Assembly: GCA_963697565.1 (NCBI GenBank) | Contig: CAVOOM010000007.1 | Location: forward strand, 707,069-771,068 | Length of the DNA: 64,000 bases | Reading direction: 5' to 3' | Source of the DNA: CAWFSE01 sp963697565 | GTDB lineage: Bacteria; Actinomycetota; Actinomycetes; CAVWCF01 | Shown: in pieces, positions 36,312-44,937 of the stretch | How positions within the stretch are numbered: the stretch's first letter is position 1 | Layout of the letters: every line of letters starts with the position of its first letter | The notes under the pieces: generated by a model | What the model saw: only the letters and a program-made list of their open reading frames with translations | Databases searched by the model: none | What the model was told of the DNA's origin: nothing | Translations under genes and position numbers: made by a program

Positions 36312-39056
36312 GTGCCCCTCGGACCCGAACGCGAACGCGAACGCCTGATCCACGCCGGCCTGCCGACCCAGCTGGTCGACGTCGACCCCGACGAGACGGC
36401 CGAGTGGCGAGAGTCGCTCGACGACGTCATCGACCGGGCCGGCCCCTACCGGGCGCGCTACCTCATGCTGTCGCTGCTGCAGCGCGCCCGCGAGCGCTCC
36501 GTCGGGGTGCCCTCGCTGCGCTCCACCGACTACATCAACACGATCACGCCGGAGCAGGAGCCGTGGTTCCCCGGCGACGAGTGGGTCGAGCGCCGGATCC
36601 GCCAGTACATCCGCTGGAACGCCGCCGTCATGGTGCACCGCGCGCAGCGCCCGGGGGTCGGCGTCGGCGGCCACATCTCCACGTACGCCTCGTCGGCCTC
36701 GCTGTACGAGGTCGGCTTCAACCACTTCTTCCGCGGCAAGGACCACCCCGGCGGCGGCGACCACCTGTTCTTCCAGGGCCACGCCTCGCCGGGGATGTAC
36801 GCGCGCGCCTACCTCGAGGGCCGGCTCACCGAGGACCAGCTCGACGGCTTCCGCCAGGAGCTGTCGCACCCCGCGGGCGGGCTGTCGTCGTACCCCCACC
36901 CGCGGCTGATGCCGCACTTCTGGGAGTTCCCGACCGTCTCGATGGGCCTCGGCCCGCTGAACGCGATCTACCAGGCGCGCTTCGACAAGTACCTGCACGC
37001 CCGCGGAATCAAGGACACCTCCCAGCAGCACACCTGGGCGTTCCTGGGCGACGGCGAGATGGACGAGGTCGAGTCGCTGGGCGCGATCGGCCTCGCCGCG
37101 CGCGAGGAGCTCGACAACCTCACGTTCGTCATCAACTGCAACCTGCAGCGCCTCGACGGGCCGGTGCGCGGCAACGGCAAGGTCATCCAGGAGCTCGAGT
37201 CGTTCTTCCGCGGCGCCGGCTGGAACGTCATCAAGGTCGTCTGGGGCCGCAAGTGGGACCAGCTGCTGGCCGCCGACAGCGACGGCGCGCTCGTCAACAT
37301 CATGAACACCACGCCGGACGGCGACTTCCAGACGTACAAGACCGAGGACGGCGGCTTCATCCGCGAGCACTTCTTCGGCCGCGACCCGCGCACCCGCCGG
37401 ATGGTCGAGTCGTGGTCGGACGAGGAGATCTGGGCGCTGCAGCGCGGCGGGCACGACTACCGCAAGCTCTACGCGGCGTACAAGCTCGCCACCGAGACGA
37501 CCGGCCAGCCGACCGTGATCCTGGCCAAGACGATCAAGGGCTGGACCCTCGGCTCGCACTTCGAGGGCCGCAACTCCACCCACCAGATGAAGAAGCTCAC
37601 GCTCGAGGACCTCATCGTCTTCCGCGACCGGCTGGGGATCCCGCTGCCGGACGAGGCGATCGACGCCAAGCTGCCCGCGTACTACCACCCCGGCCAGGAC
37701 AGCGACATCGCGCGCTACCTGCACGAGCGCCGCCAGGCCCTCGGCGGCTACCTGCCCGAGCGCCGCACCGCGGCCAAGCCGCTGGTGCTCCCGGGCGACC
37801 CGGTCTACGACGTCGTCAGGCGCGGCTCCGGCAACCAGCCGGTCGCCACCACGATGGCCTTCGTCCGGCTGCTCAGGGACCTCATCAGGGACGAGAACAT
37901 CGGGGCGCGGTTCGTGCCGATCATCCCCGACGAGGCGCGCACGTTCGGCATGGACTCGCTCTTCCCGACGCTGAAGATCTACAGCCCGCAGGGCCAGCAG
38001 TACCTCTCGGTCGACCGCGAGCTGATGCTGTCGTACCAGGAGAGCCAGACCGGCCAGATCCTGCACGAGGGCATCAACGAGGCCGGCTCGGTCGGCTCCT
38101 TCACCGCGGCGGGCACCTCGTACGCCACCCACGGCGAGCCGATGATCCCCGTCTACATCTTCTACTCGATGTTCGGCTTCCAGCGCACCGGCGACGCCTT
38201 CTGGGCGGCCGGGGACCAGATGGCGCGCGGGTTCGTCATCGGCGCCACCGCTGGCCGCACCACGCTCAACGGCGAGGGCCTGCAGCACGAGGACGGCCAC
38301 TCGCCGCTGCTCGCCTCGACGAACCCGGCGGTCGTGGCCTACGACCCGGCGTTCGCCTTCGAGCTGGGCCACATCGTGCGCGACGGGCTGCGCCGGATGT
38401 ACGGCGAGCAGCCCGAGGACGTCTTCTACTACCTGACGGTCTACAACGAGCCGTACCTCCAGCCGGCCGAGCCCGAGGGCGTCGACGTCGACGGGATCCT
38501 GCGGGGCATGCACCTGTACGCGCCGGCGCCGGCCGACGCTCCGGGCCCGCGGGCCCAGGTGCTCGCCTCGGGCGTCGCCGTGCCGTGGGCGCTGGAGGCG
38601 CAGCGGCTGCTCGCCGAGGACTGGGGCGTGCACGCCGACGTCTGGTCGGTGACGTCGTGGAACGAGCTGCGCCGCGACGCGCTGGCCGCCGACCAGCACA
38701 ACTTCCTGCACCCCGCCGCAGAGCCGCAGACGCCGTACGTGACGGCGCGGCTCGCCGGTCGGCCCGGTCCGGTGGTGGCCGTGAGCGACTACCTGCGGGC
38801 GGTGCAGGACCAGATCATGCCGTGGGTGCCCGCGGACGCCGCCTCGCTCGGCACCGACGGCTGGGGGCTGTCCGACACCCGCGGCGCGCTGCGCCGGCAC
38901 TTCAAGGTCGACGCGCAGTCGATCGCCGTACGCGTGCTGGAGCTGCTGGCGCGGCGCGCCGAGGTCGACCCGGGGCTGCCCGCGGCCGCGATCGAGCGCT
39001 ACCGGCTGCTCGACGTGGCTGCCGCCGACCCCGGCGCCGGCATGGGCGACGCCTGA
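36312..39056 (+). CDS. aceE: Pyruvate dehydrogenase E1 component (homodimeric)
   Basis: A 914-residue alpha2-type PDH E1, intact. It decarboxylates pyruvate with thiamine diphosphate and transfers the acetyl group to the E2 lipoate. Markers are STDYINTITPEQEPWFPGDE, GHISTYASSASLYEVGFNHF, the ThDP-binding AFLGDGEMDEVESLGAIG, VINCNLQRLDGPVRGNGKVI and, near the end, RRHFKVDAQSIAVRVLELLA. GTG at 36312, with a -10-like CACGAT 6 nt upstream. Actinobacteria use this type with a lipoylated E2 elsewhere in the genome. No frame break occurs over 2.7 kb. Confidence 0.97.
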   Translation: MPLGPERERERLIHAGLPTQLVDVDPDETAEWRESLDDVIDRAGPYRARYLMLSLLQRARERSVGVPSLRSTDYINTITPEQEPWFPGDEWVERRIRQYIRWNAAVMVHRAQRPGVGVGGHISTYASSASLYEVGFNHFFRGKDHPGGGDHLFFQGHASPGMYARAYLEGRLTEDQLDGFRQELSHPAGGLSSYPHPRLMPHFWEFPTVSMGLGPLNAIYQARFDKYLHARGIKDTSQQHTWAFLGDGEMDEVESLGAIGLAAREELDNLTFVINCNLQRLDGPVRGNGKVIQELESFFRGAGWNVIKVVWGRKWDQLLAADSDGALVNIMNTTPDGDFQTYKTEDGGFIREHFFGRDPRTRRMVESWSDEEIWALQRGGHDYRKLYAAYKLATETTGQPTVILAKTIKGWTLGSHFEGRNSTHQMKKLTLEDLIVFRDRLGIPLPDEAIDAKLPAYYHPGQDSDIARYLHERRQALGGYLPERRTAAKPLVLPGDPVYDVVRRGSGNQPVATTMAFVRLLRDLIRDENIGARFVPIIPDEARTFGMDSLFPTLKIYSPQGQQYLSVDRELMLSYQESQTGQILHEGINEAGSVGSFTAAGTSYATHGEPMIPVYIFYSMFGFQRTGDAFWAAGDQMARGFVIGATAGRTTLNGEGLQHEDGHSPLLASTNPAVVAYDPAFAFELGHIVRDGLRRMYGEQPEDVFYYLTVYNEPYLQPAEPEGVDVDGILRGMHLYAPAPADAPGPRAQVLASGVAVPWALEAQRLLAEDWGVHADVWSVTSWNELRRDALAADQHNFLHPAAEPQTPYVTARLAGRPGPVVAVSDYLRAVQDQIMPWVPADAASLGTDGWGLSDTRGALRRHFKVDAQSIAVRVLELLARRAEVDPGLPAAAIERYRLLDVAAADPGAGMGDA

Positions 39057-39089
39057 CGGAGCCGCCTGCTGCTCGACCGGGCCGGGGGG

Positions 39090-39842
39090 TCAGTGGGCGC
39101 CCAGCGAGGCGTGCATCTCCCAGACCAGGACCTCGGCCGGCCCACCCGCTGCGGTGACCCTCGGGCCGTCGCTGCCGGCGATGCGCGCGGCGTCGCCCGT
39201 CGCCAGCAGTCCGGCGGACTCCAGGTCGACGGATCCCCGGGCGACGTACAGGTGCACGTACGGCGCTGCGGGCAGCGGGGCCGACTCGCCATCCCTGAGC
39301 CGCGCGGCGTGAGGGCCGCGTCGCGTTGGCGGATCCGGATCGCCGCCTCATGCCGGGCCATCCCACTCGCCACGGGTACGAGCCCGCCGCGATCCAGCTC
39401 GGCCGTGATGTCGCGCTGCTCGTACCCGGGGTCGATCCCGCGCTCGTCGGGCGCGACCCACATCTGGATGAAGTGCACGGGGTCGCGGTGCGGCTCGGCC
39501 CCGGACAGCCGCCACGAGTCGTTCTTCTCGCTGTGCCGGATGCCGCGCCCGGCGCTCATCCGCTGCGCCAGGCCTGGGTAGATGACCCCGTGGTGGCCCT
39601 CGGAGTCCTGGTGGACCAGCCCGCCGTCGAGCACCCAGGTGACGATCTCCATATCCCGGTGCGGGTGGGTCTCGAAGCCGGTCCCGGGCTCGACCACATC
39701 GTCGTTGGAGACGAGGAGCAGGCCGAAGTGGGTGTTGTCGGGCGCGTAGTGCGGCCCGAACGAGAACGAGTGCCGGCTCTGCGAGCCAGCCCGCTCGGGT
39801 CTCGAACCGCTCACCGGACCGCCGCACCTCGATGGCGCCCAC
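39090..39842 (-). CDS. Pirin-family cupin protein (two frameshifts)
   Basis: A bicupin of about 250 residues. The N-terminal cupin has RHSFSFGPHYAPDNTHFG, the metal-binding TGFETHPHRDMEIVTWVLDG and AQRMSAGRGIRHSEKNDS. The C-terminal half continues with HAARLRDGESAPLPAAPYVH to the end LVWEMHASLGAH. Pirins include quercetinase-like dioxygenases and redox-sensing transcription cofactors. Frame changes near 39785 and 39310 are needed to join the segments. GTG at 39842 with GGGAGG upstream. It is divergent from fasR, with a palindrome in between. Confidence 0.82.
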
Positions 39843-39907
39843 CTGCCTCCCTCTCGTTGAACCGTCAACCACCATAGCGCGGGCCCGGAATCGCAGCGGT
39901 GCCGCTC

Positions 39908-39950
39908 GATTGTGGGCTGTCCACAATCCGCACGCCCTACGCTGCCTCCC
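39908..39950 (+). promoter_or_regulatory. Palindrome and -10 box in the pirin-fasR divergent promoter
   Basis: GATTGTGG (39908-39915) and CCACAATC (39921-39928) form a perfect 8-bp inverted repeat with a 5-nt spacer (GCTGT). Ten bases downstream is the -10 box TACGCT (39938-39943), 7 nt before the fasR GTG. The palindrome sits at the -35 position, suggesting autoregulation or control by another regulator. Confidence 0.6.
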
Positions 39951-41127
39951 GTGGCCAGACGCGCGCAGACCGCACGACGGCTGGAGCGCGCCACGGCCGA
40001 CCTCGCCCAGGCCGCCGTGCAGCGGATGGACGAGGACCTGCCCTGGTACCGCGCGATGTCGGCCGAGGACCGCTCGTGGGTCGGCCTCGTCGCGCAGGCT
40101 GGGATCGCGGCCTTCGTCGACTGGTATCGCCGGCCGGGCGAGCCAGCTGGCGATCACCGCCGAGGTCTTCGGCACCGCCCCGCGCGAGCTGGCCCGCTCG
40201 GTCACCCTGCAGCAGACCGTCGAGATGATCCGCGCCACGATCGGCACCGTCGAGGTCCGGGTCGACCAGCTGGCCCCCAGCCCGGCCGAGGCCGCCGAGC
40301 TGCGCGAGGCCGTCCTGCTCTACAGCCGCGAGATCGCCTTCGCGGCGGCCCAGGTGTACGCGCAGGCGGCCGAGTCCCGCGGCGCCTGGGACGCCCGCAT
40401 CGAGGCCCTCGTCGTGGACGCGGTGCTGCGCGGAGAGGTCGACGACGCGGTGGTGTCGCGCGCGGCCGCCATCGGCTGGTCTGCGGCCCGCGGCGTCTGC
40501 GCCGTGCTGGGGCAGGCGCCCGACGCCTCCCCCGACGAGGTGACCGAGGCGGTGCAGCGCTCGGCCCGGCATGCGCGCCTGCAGGTCGTCGCCGGGATCC
40601 AGGGCGACCGGCTGGTCGTGCTCGTGGCCGGGGCCGACGACCCGCTGGCGGCCGCCCATGCCGTCTGCGCGGACTTCGGGCCCGGGCCGGTCGTCGCCGG
40701 GTCGGTGGCCCCCGACCTGGCCGGCGCCTCCCGCTCGGCCGCCGAGGCGCTCGCCGCCCTGCGGGCCGCCGCCGCGTGGCCGGCGCTCCCCCGGCCGGCC
40801 CTGGCCGACCTCCTCCTGCCCGAGCGGGCGCTGGACGGCGACCCGCTCGCCCGGCGCCGACTCGTCGACGACGCGTACCGCCCGCTCGCCGCGGCGGGCG
40901 GTGACCTGCTGGACACGGTCACCGCGTACCTCGACCAGGGCGGCTCCCTCGAGGGCGCGGCCCGGGCGCTGTTCGTGCACCCCAACACGGTGCGCTACCG
41001 CCTCCGGCGGATCGCCGAGGTGTCCGGCTTCGCGCCGACCGATCCCCGCGGGGCGTACGCCCTGCGCATCGCCTGCGGGCTGGGTCGGCTCGCCGATTTG
41101 GAGGAAACCTCCAAACTCACGCCCTGA
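39951..41127 (+). CDS. fasR: PucR/CdaR-type regulator of fatty acid synthesis, FasR-like (one frameshift)
   Basis: A regulator of about 391 residues. The N-terminal half (MDEDLPWYRAMSAEDRSWVG) is an actinobacterial RsbRD/GAF-like sensor. The C-terminal end holds the PucR helix-turn-helix: GGSLEGAARALFVHPNTVRY, RLRRIAEVSGF. In Streptomyces coelicolor (SCO2386) and Mycobacterium (FasR) the gene at this place activates the fabD operon, and here it lies 54 bp upstream of fabD. The frame changes near 40140, between FVDWYRRPG and LAITAEVFGTAPRELARSV. GTG at 39951, 7 nt behind a -10 box, so leaderless. Confidence 0.88.
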
Positions 41128-41138
41128 GGTGTGTTCGC

Positions 41139-41174
41139 GTCGGCACCCGGATCCGCCGCCCGGAGTCGGCACCC
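41139..41174 (+). promoter_or_regulatory. Direct repeats in the fabD promoter (candidate FasR sites)
   Basis: GTCGGCACCC occurs twice, at 41139-41148 and 41165-41174, 26 bp apart centre to centre, within the 54-bp fasR-fabD gap. They lie on the same face of the helix if the pitch is about 10.5 bp. FasR is the expected binder (inference from genomic position). Confidence 0.4.
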
Positions 41175-41181
41175 TTGGGGG

Positions 41182-42369
41182 GTGCTCATCGTCGTCGCGC
41201 CCGGCCAGGGCGCCCAGTCGCCCGGCTTCCTCGCCCCCTGGCTCGAGCTGCCGCGCTTCGAGGAGCGGCTGCGGTGGCTGTCGGCCTGCGCCGGGCTCGA
41301 CCTGGTGCGGTACGGCACCGAGGCCGACGCCGACGAGATCCGCGACACCGCCGTGGCCCAGCCGCTGCTCGTCGGGGCAGGCCTGGTCAGCCTGCTGACC
41401 CTCTTCCCCCACCCCTCGGACGCCTTCCAGGTCGTCGGCGCCGGGGCCGGCCACTCGGTCGGGGAGATCACGGCCGCGGCCGCCGCGGGGGTGGTCTCAG
41501 CCGAGCAGGCGATGGTGCTCGTCCGCGAGCGCGGGCGGGCCATGGCGGCCGCCGCCGCCGTGACCCCCACCGGCATGAGCGCGATCGTCGGCGGAGACCC
41601 TGACGAGGTCATCGCCGCGATCGAGCGACACGGCCTGACCGCCGCCAACCACAACGCCGCCGGGCAGGTGGTCGCCGGGGGCACGCTCGAGCAGTTGGCC
41701 GCGCTCGCCGCCGACGCGCCCGCCAAGGCCCGGGTGATCCCGCTGCAGGTCGCGGGCGCGTTCCACACCCACCACATGGCGCCGGCCGTTGACGTGCTCG
41801 GCTCGTACGCACGCGCCGTCACGACGCACGACCCGCGGATCCGGCTGCTGTCGAACCGCGATGGCGGCGTGGTGCAGCAAGGCCACGAGGCGCTCGATCG
41901 CATCGTCGGCCAGGTCGCGCGGCCGGTGCGCTGGGACCTCGTCATGCAGACCATGGCCGACCTCGGCGTCACCGCGGTGATCGAGGTCCCGCCGGCCGGC
42001 ACCCTCACAGCCCTGGTCAAGCGCGCGCTCCCCGGCGTCGAGGTCGTCGCCCTCAAGACCCCCGCCGACCTCGACGCCGCCCGCGACCTGATCGCCCGGC
42101 ACGCGTCGCCCGGCACGCTCGACCACGCGCCCTCCTGGCGGCTGGTCGTGGCCCCGACCAAGGGGACCTTCAAGGCCCACGGCGCCAGCGGCCTCGGCGA
42201 CAGCCTCGAGGTGGGAGCCCGGGTGGGGGCGGTGATCACCCTCCGCGACGAGCACGCCGTCGTCGCGGCGCACGGCGGCACCGTCGTCGAGTGGCTGGTC
42301 GAAGACGGCGACCCGGTGTCCCCCGGTCAGCCGCTCGTCCGGCTGCATCCCGAGGCGATCCCGGCGTGA
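41182..42369 (+). CDS. fabD: Malonyl-CoA:ACP transacylase with C-terminal biotinyl/lipoyl-like domain
   Basis: FabD loads malonyl from CoA onto ACP for fatty acid elongation. Residues 1-~305 are the transacylase: PGQGAQSPGF, the nucleophile Ser in GAGHSVGEIT, the carboxylate-binding Arg in VLVRERGRAM and His in VAGAFHTHHMAP. The usual length is ~310, but here 395 residues are encoded without a break. Residues ~319-395 (SWRLVVAPTKGTFKAHG to GDPVSPGQPLVRLHPEA) look like a biotinyl/lipoyl hammerhead, with the hairpin LRDEHAV where E-A-M-K-M carries the modified Lys. No Lys is present there. GTG at 41182; fabH overlaps the stop (GTGA). Confidence 0.93.
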   Translation: MLIVVAPGQGAQSPGFLAPWLELPRFEERLRWLSACAGLDLVRYGTEADADEIRDTAVAQPLLVGAGLVSLLTLFPHPSDAFQVVGAGAGHSVGEITAAAAAGVVSAEQAMVLVRERGRAMAAAAAVTPTGMSAIVGGDPDEVIAAIERHGLTAANHNAAGQVVAGGTLEQLAALAADAPAKARVIPLQVAGAFHTHHMAPAVDVLGSYARAVTTHDPRIRLLSNRDGGVVQQGHEALDRIVGQVARPVRWDLVMQTMADLGVTAVIEVPPAGTLTALVKRALPGVEVVALKTPADLDAARDLIARHASPGTLDHAPSWRLVVAPTKGTFKAHGASGLGDSLEVGARVGAVITLRDEHAVVAAHGGTVVEWLVEDGDPVSPGQPLVRLHPEAIPA

Positions 42370-43367
42370 GGGCCATCCGGCCGGCCGAGGGCCACGGCCA
42401 CGCCAGCATCCTCGGCGTGGGCGGCTACCGCCCCGCTCGCATCGTCACCAACGCCGAGATCTGCGAGCAGATCGACTCCACCGACGAGTGGATCCGCGAG
42501 CGCTCGGGGATCGCCGAGCGCCGGCACGCCGCACCCGGCGAGACGGTCGTGGACATGGCCGTGGCCGCCGCCGAGAAGGCCCTGGCCGCCAGCGGCATCA
42601 CCGCCGACCGGCTGGACGCGGTCGTCGTCGGCACCGTGACCCACCTCTACCAGACCCCCGCGGCCGCCACCCTGATCGCCCACCGGCTGGGGGCGACCTC
42701 CGCCGCCGCCTTCGACCTGTCGGCCGCCTGCGCCGGGTTCTGCCACGGCCTGGCCGTCGCCAACGACCTCGTCCGAGGGGGCAGCGCCCGCCACGTCCTG
42801 GTGATCGGGGTCGAGCGGCTCACCGACATGATCGACCCGACCGACCGCGGCACCGCGTTCATCTTCGGCGACGGGGCGGGGGCGGCGGTCGTCGGCCCCA
42901 GCGCGGAGCCCGGGATCGGCCCCGTCGTGTGGGGCGCCGACGGGGGCCAGGCCGAGGCGATCACCCAGAACGTCTCCTGGGACGCGCTCCGCGAGGACCC
43001 GGGGCATGCGTTCCCGACCCTGTCGATGAACGGCCAGCAGGTCTTCCGCTGGGCCGTCTTCTCGATGGCCCCGGTGGCCCAGGAGGCGCTCGACCGCGCG
43101 GGGGTCGCCGCCGGCGACCTGGCCGCGTTCATCCCGCACCAGGCCAACCTGCGCATCGTCGAGGCCATGACGAAGAAGCTCGGCCTGCCCGAGCACGTCG
43201 TCGTCGCCCGCGATGTGGTCGAGACCGGCAACACGTCGGCGGCCTCGATCCCGCTGGCCATGGAGCGCATGCTCGGCCGCGGCGAGATCCCCAGCGGCGG
43301 CCTCGCGCTCCTCATCGGATTCGGCGCCGGGCTCGCGTACGCCGCCCAGGTGGTCCGCCTCCCCTGA
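42366..43367 (+). CDS. fabH: Beta-ketoacyl-ACP synthase III
   Basis: FabH condenses an acyl-CoA starter with malonyl-ACP to begin each fatty acid. It is 333 residues and intact. The catalytic triad is Cys in LSAACAGFCHGL, His in FIPHQANLRI and Asn in VETGNTSAASIPLA. The N-terminal STDEWIRERSGIAERR is the conserved CoA-site segment. GTG at 42366 overlaps the fabD stop, so the two genes are translationally coupled. Confidence 0.95.
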   Translation: MRAIRPAEGHGHASILGVGGYRPARIVTNAEICEQIDSTDEWIRERSGIAERRHAAPGETVVDMAVAAAEKALAASGITADRLDAVVVGTVTHLYQTPAAATLIAHRLGATSAAAFDLSAACAGFCHGLAVANDLVRGGSARHVLVIGVERLTDMIDPTDRGTAFIFGDGAGAAVVGPSAEPGIGPVVWGADGGQAEAITQNVSWDALREDPGHAFPTLSMNGQQVFRWAVFSMAPVAQEALDRAGVAAGDLAAFIPHQANLRIVEAMTKKLGLPEHVVVARDVVETGNTSAASIPLAMERMLGRGEIPSGGLALLIGFGAGLAYAAQVVRLP

Positions 43368-43438
43368 CCTCGCACACGCAGACCCCCGCTGGCGCCGCCG
43401 GCGGGATCCCAACCGGAACGACCCAAGGAGCAACCCGC

Positions 43439-43687
43439 ATGACCGAGCAGGACATCCTCGCCGGCCTGGCCGAGATCGTGAACGACGTCGCCGGCACCCC
43501 GATCAGCGACATCCAGCCCGACAAGCACTTCACCGACGACCTGGACATCGACTCGCTGTCGATGGTCGAGGTGGTCGTCGCCGCCGAGGAGAAGTTCGGC
43601 GTCAAGATCCCCGACGACGACGTGAAGAACCTCGCCACCGTCGGTGACGCGGTCTCCTACATCCAGCAGGCAGGTGTCGCGGCGTGA
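43439..43687 (+). CDS. acpP: Acyl carrier protein
   Basis: An 82-residue acidic ACP. The phosphopantetheine attachment Ser is in the motif DLDIDSLSMVE (D-S-L). The helices EQDILAGLAEIVNDVAG and VVVAAEEKFGVKIPDDDV complete the four-helix fold. ATG at 43439 with AAGGAG 7 nt upstream. The stop codon overlaps the fabF GTG start. It carries growing chains through the neighbouring Fab enzymes. Confidence 0.97.
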   Translation: MTEQDILAGLAEIVNDVAGTPISDIQPDKHFTDDLDIDSLSMVEVVVAAEEKFGVKIPDDDVKNLATVGDAVSYIQQAGVAA

Positions 43688-44937
43688 CCTCGCAGCAGGG
43701 CGCCCCGAACCGCCGCGTCGTCGTCACCGGGCTGGGCGCGACCACGCCCCTCGGCGGCGACGTCGCGACGACCTGGGACGGCCTGCTCGCCGGACGCTCC
43801 GGCGTCCGGACGCTGGAGGGCGACTGGGTCGAGGAGCTCCCGGTGCACATCGGCGCGCCGTGCGCCGTCGATCCCAGCGCCGTCCTCGACCGGGTGGAGG
43901 CGCGCCGGCTCGACCGATCCCAGCAGCTGGCCCTGATCGCCGCCCGCGAGGCGTGGGCCGACGCCGGCGCGCCCGACGCCGACCCGCTGCGCCTCGGCGT
44001 CGTGGTGGCGTCGGGCATCGGGGGCGCGGTGTCGCTCATCGAGGCGTACGACACGCTCAAGGCGAAGGGCCCGCGGCGCGTCTCGCCGTTCACCATCCCG
44101 ATGATCATGCCGAACGGCCCGGCCGCCGTCGTCAGCCTCGAGCTCGGCGCCCGGGCCGGCGTGCACACGCCGGTCTCCGCCTGCGCGTCGGGGGCCGAGG
44201 CGGTGGCCATGGGCGCGCGGATGATCCAGGACGGCCGCGCCGACATCGTCGTGGCCGGCGGCACCGAGGCCTGCATCCACCCGCTGCCGCTGGCCGCGTT
44301 CGCCGCGATGATGGCGCTGTCGAAGCGCAACGACGAGCCGGAGCGGGCCTCGCGCCCGTACGACAAGGGCCGCGACGGCTTCGTCTTCGGCGAGGGCGCG
44401 GGCATCGTCGTGCTGGAGTCGGCCGAGCACGCGGCGGCCCGCGGGGCGCGCGTCTACGCCGAGTTCGCCGGGGCGGGGATGACCTCCGACGCCCACCACA
44501 TCGCCCAGCCCGACCCGGTGGGCACGGGAGCCGCCCGCGCCATGGTGGCCGCGCTGGCCGATGCCGGGCTGTCGGCCGGCGACATCGCCCACGTCAACGC
44601 CCACGCGACCTCGACGCCGCAGGGCGATGTGGCCGAGGCGACCGCGATCCACGCGGCCCTCGGCGACGCCGCCGACACCGCGGTGGTCTCGGCGACCAAG
44701 TCCATGACCGGCCACCTGCTCGGGGCCGCGGGGGCGGTCGAGTCGATCGCCGTGCTGCTGGCCCTGCACCACCGGGTCGCGCCGCCCACCATCAACCTCG
44801 ACGACCCCGACGACGAGGTCCGCCTGGACATCGCCTCCGGCGAGCCCCGACCACTCCCCAGCGGCGCGATCGCGGCGCTGAACAACTCATTCGGCTTCGG
44901 CGGCCACAACATCGCCCTGGCCTTCAGGAGCGCCTGA
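43684..44937 (+). CDS. fabF: Beta-ketoacyl-ACP synthase II
   Basis: The elongating condensing enzyme, 417 residues, intact. The Cys-His-His triad is in VSACASGAEAVAMGA, VNAHATSTPQGD and NNSFGFGGHNIALAF. The N-terminal RRVVVTGLGATTPLGGDV is typical. GTG at 43684 overlaps acpP (GTGA) and the stop abuts the carboxyltransferase start with no gap. KasA is the mycobacterial counterpart in the same operon position. Confidence 0.96.
   Translation: MTSQQGAPNRRVVVTGLGATTPLGGDVATTWDGLLAGRSGVRTLEGDWVEELPVHIGAPCAVDPSAVLDRVEARRLDRSQQLALIAAREAWADAGAPDADPLRLGVVVASGIGGAVSLIEAYDTLKAKGPRRVSPFTIPMIMPNGPAAVVSLELGARAGVHTPVSACASGAEAVAMGARMIQDGRADIVVAGGTEACIHPLPLAAFAAMMALSKRNDEPERASRPYDKGRDGFVFGEGAGIVVLESAEHAAARGARVYAEFAGAGMTSDAHHIAQPDPVGTGAARAMVAALADAGLSAGDIAHVNAHATSTPQGDVAEATAIHAALGDAADTAVVSATKSMTGHLLGAAGAVESIAVLLALHHRVAPPTINLDDPDDEVRLDIASGEPRPLPSGAIAALNNSFGFGGHNIALAFRSA

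Noticed and set aside
35238..38900. A 1220-residue open frame on the minus strand opposite aceE
   Set aside because: It is the antisense of intact, highly conserved E2 and aceE sequence. Long shadow frames arise from high GC at third positions. It shows no domain or membrane pattern.
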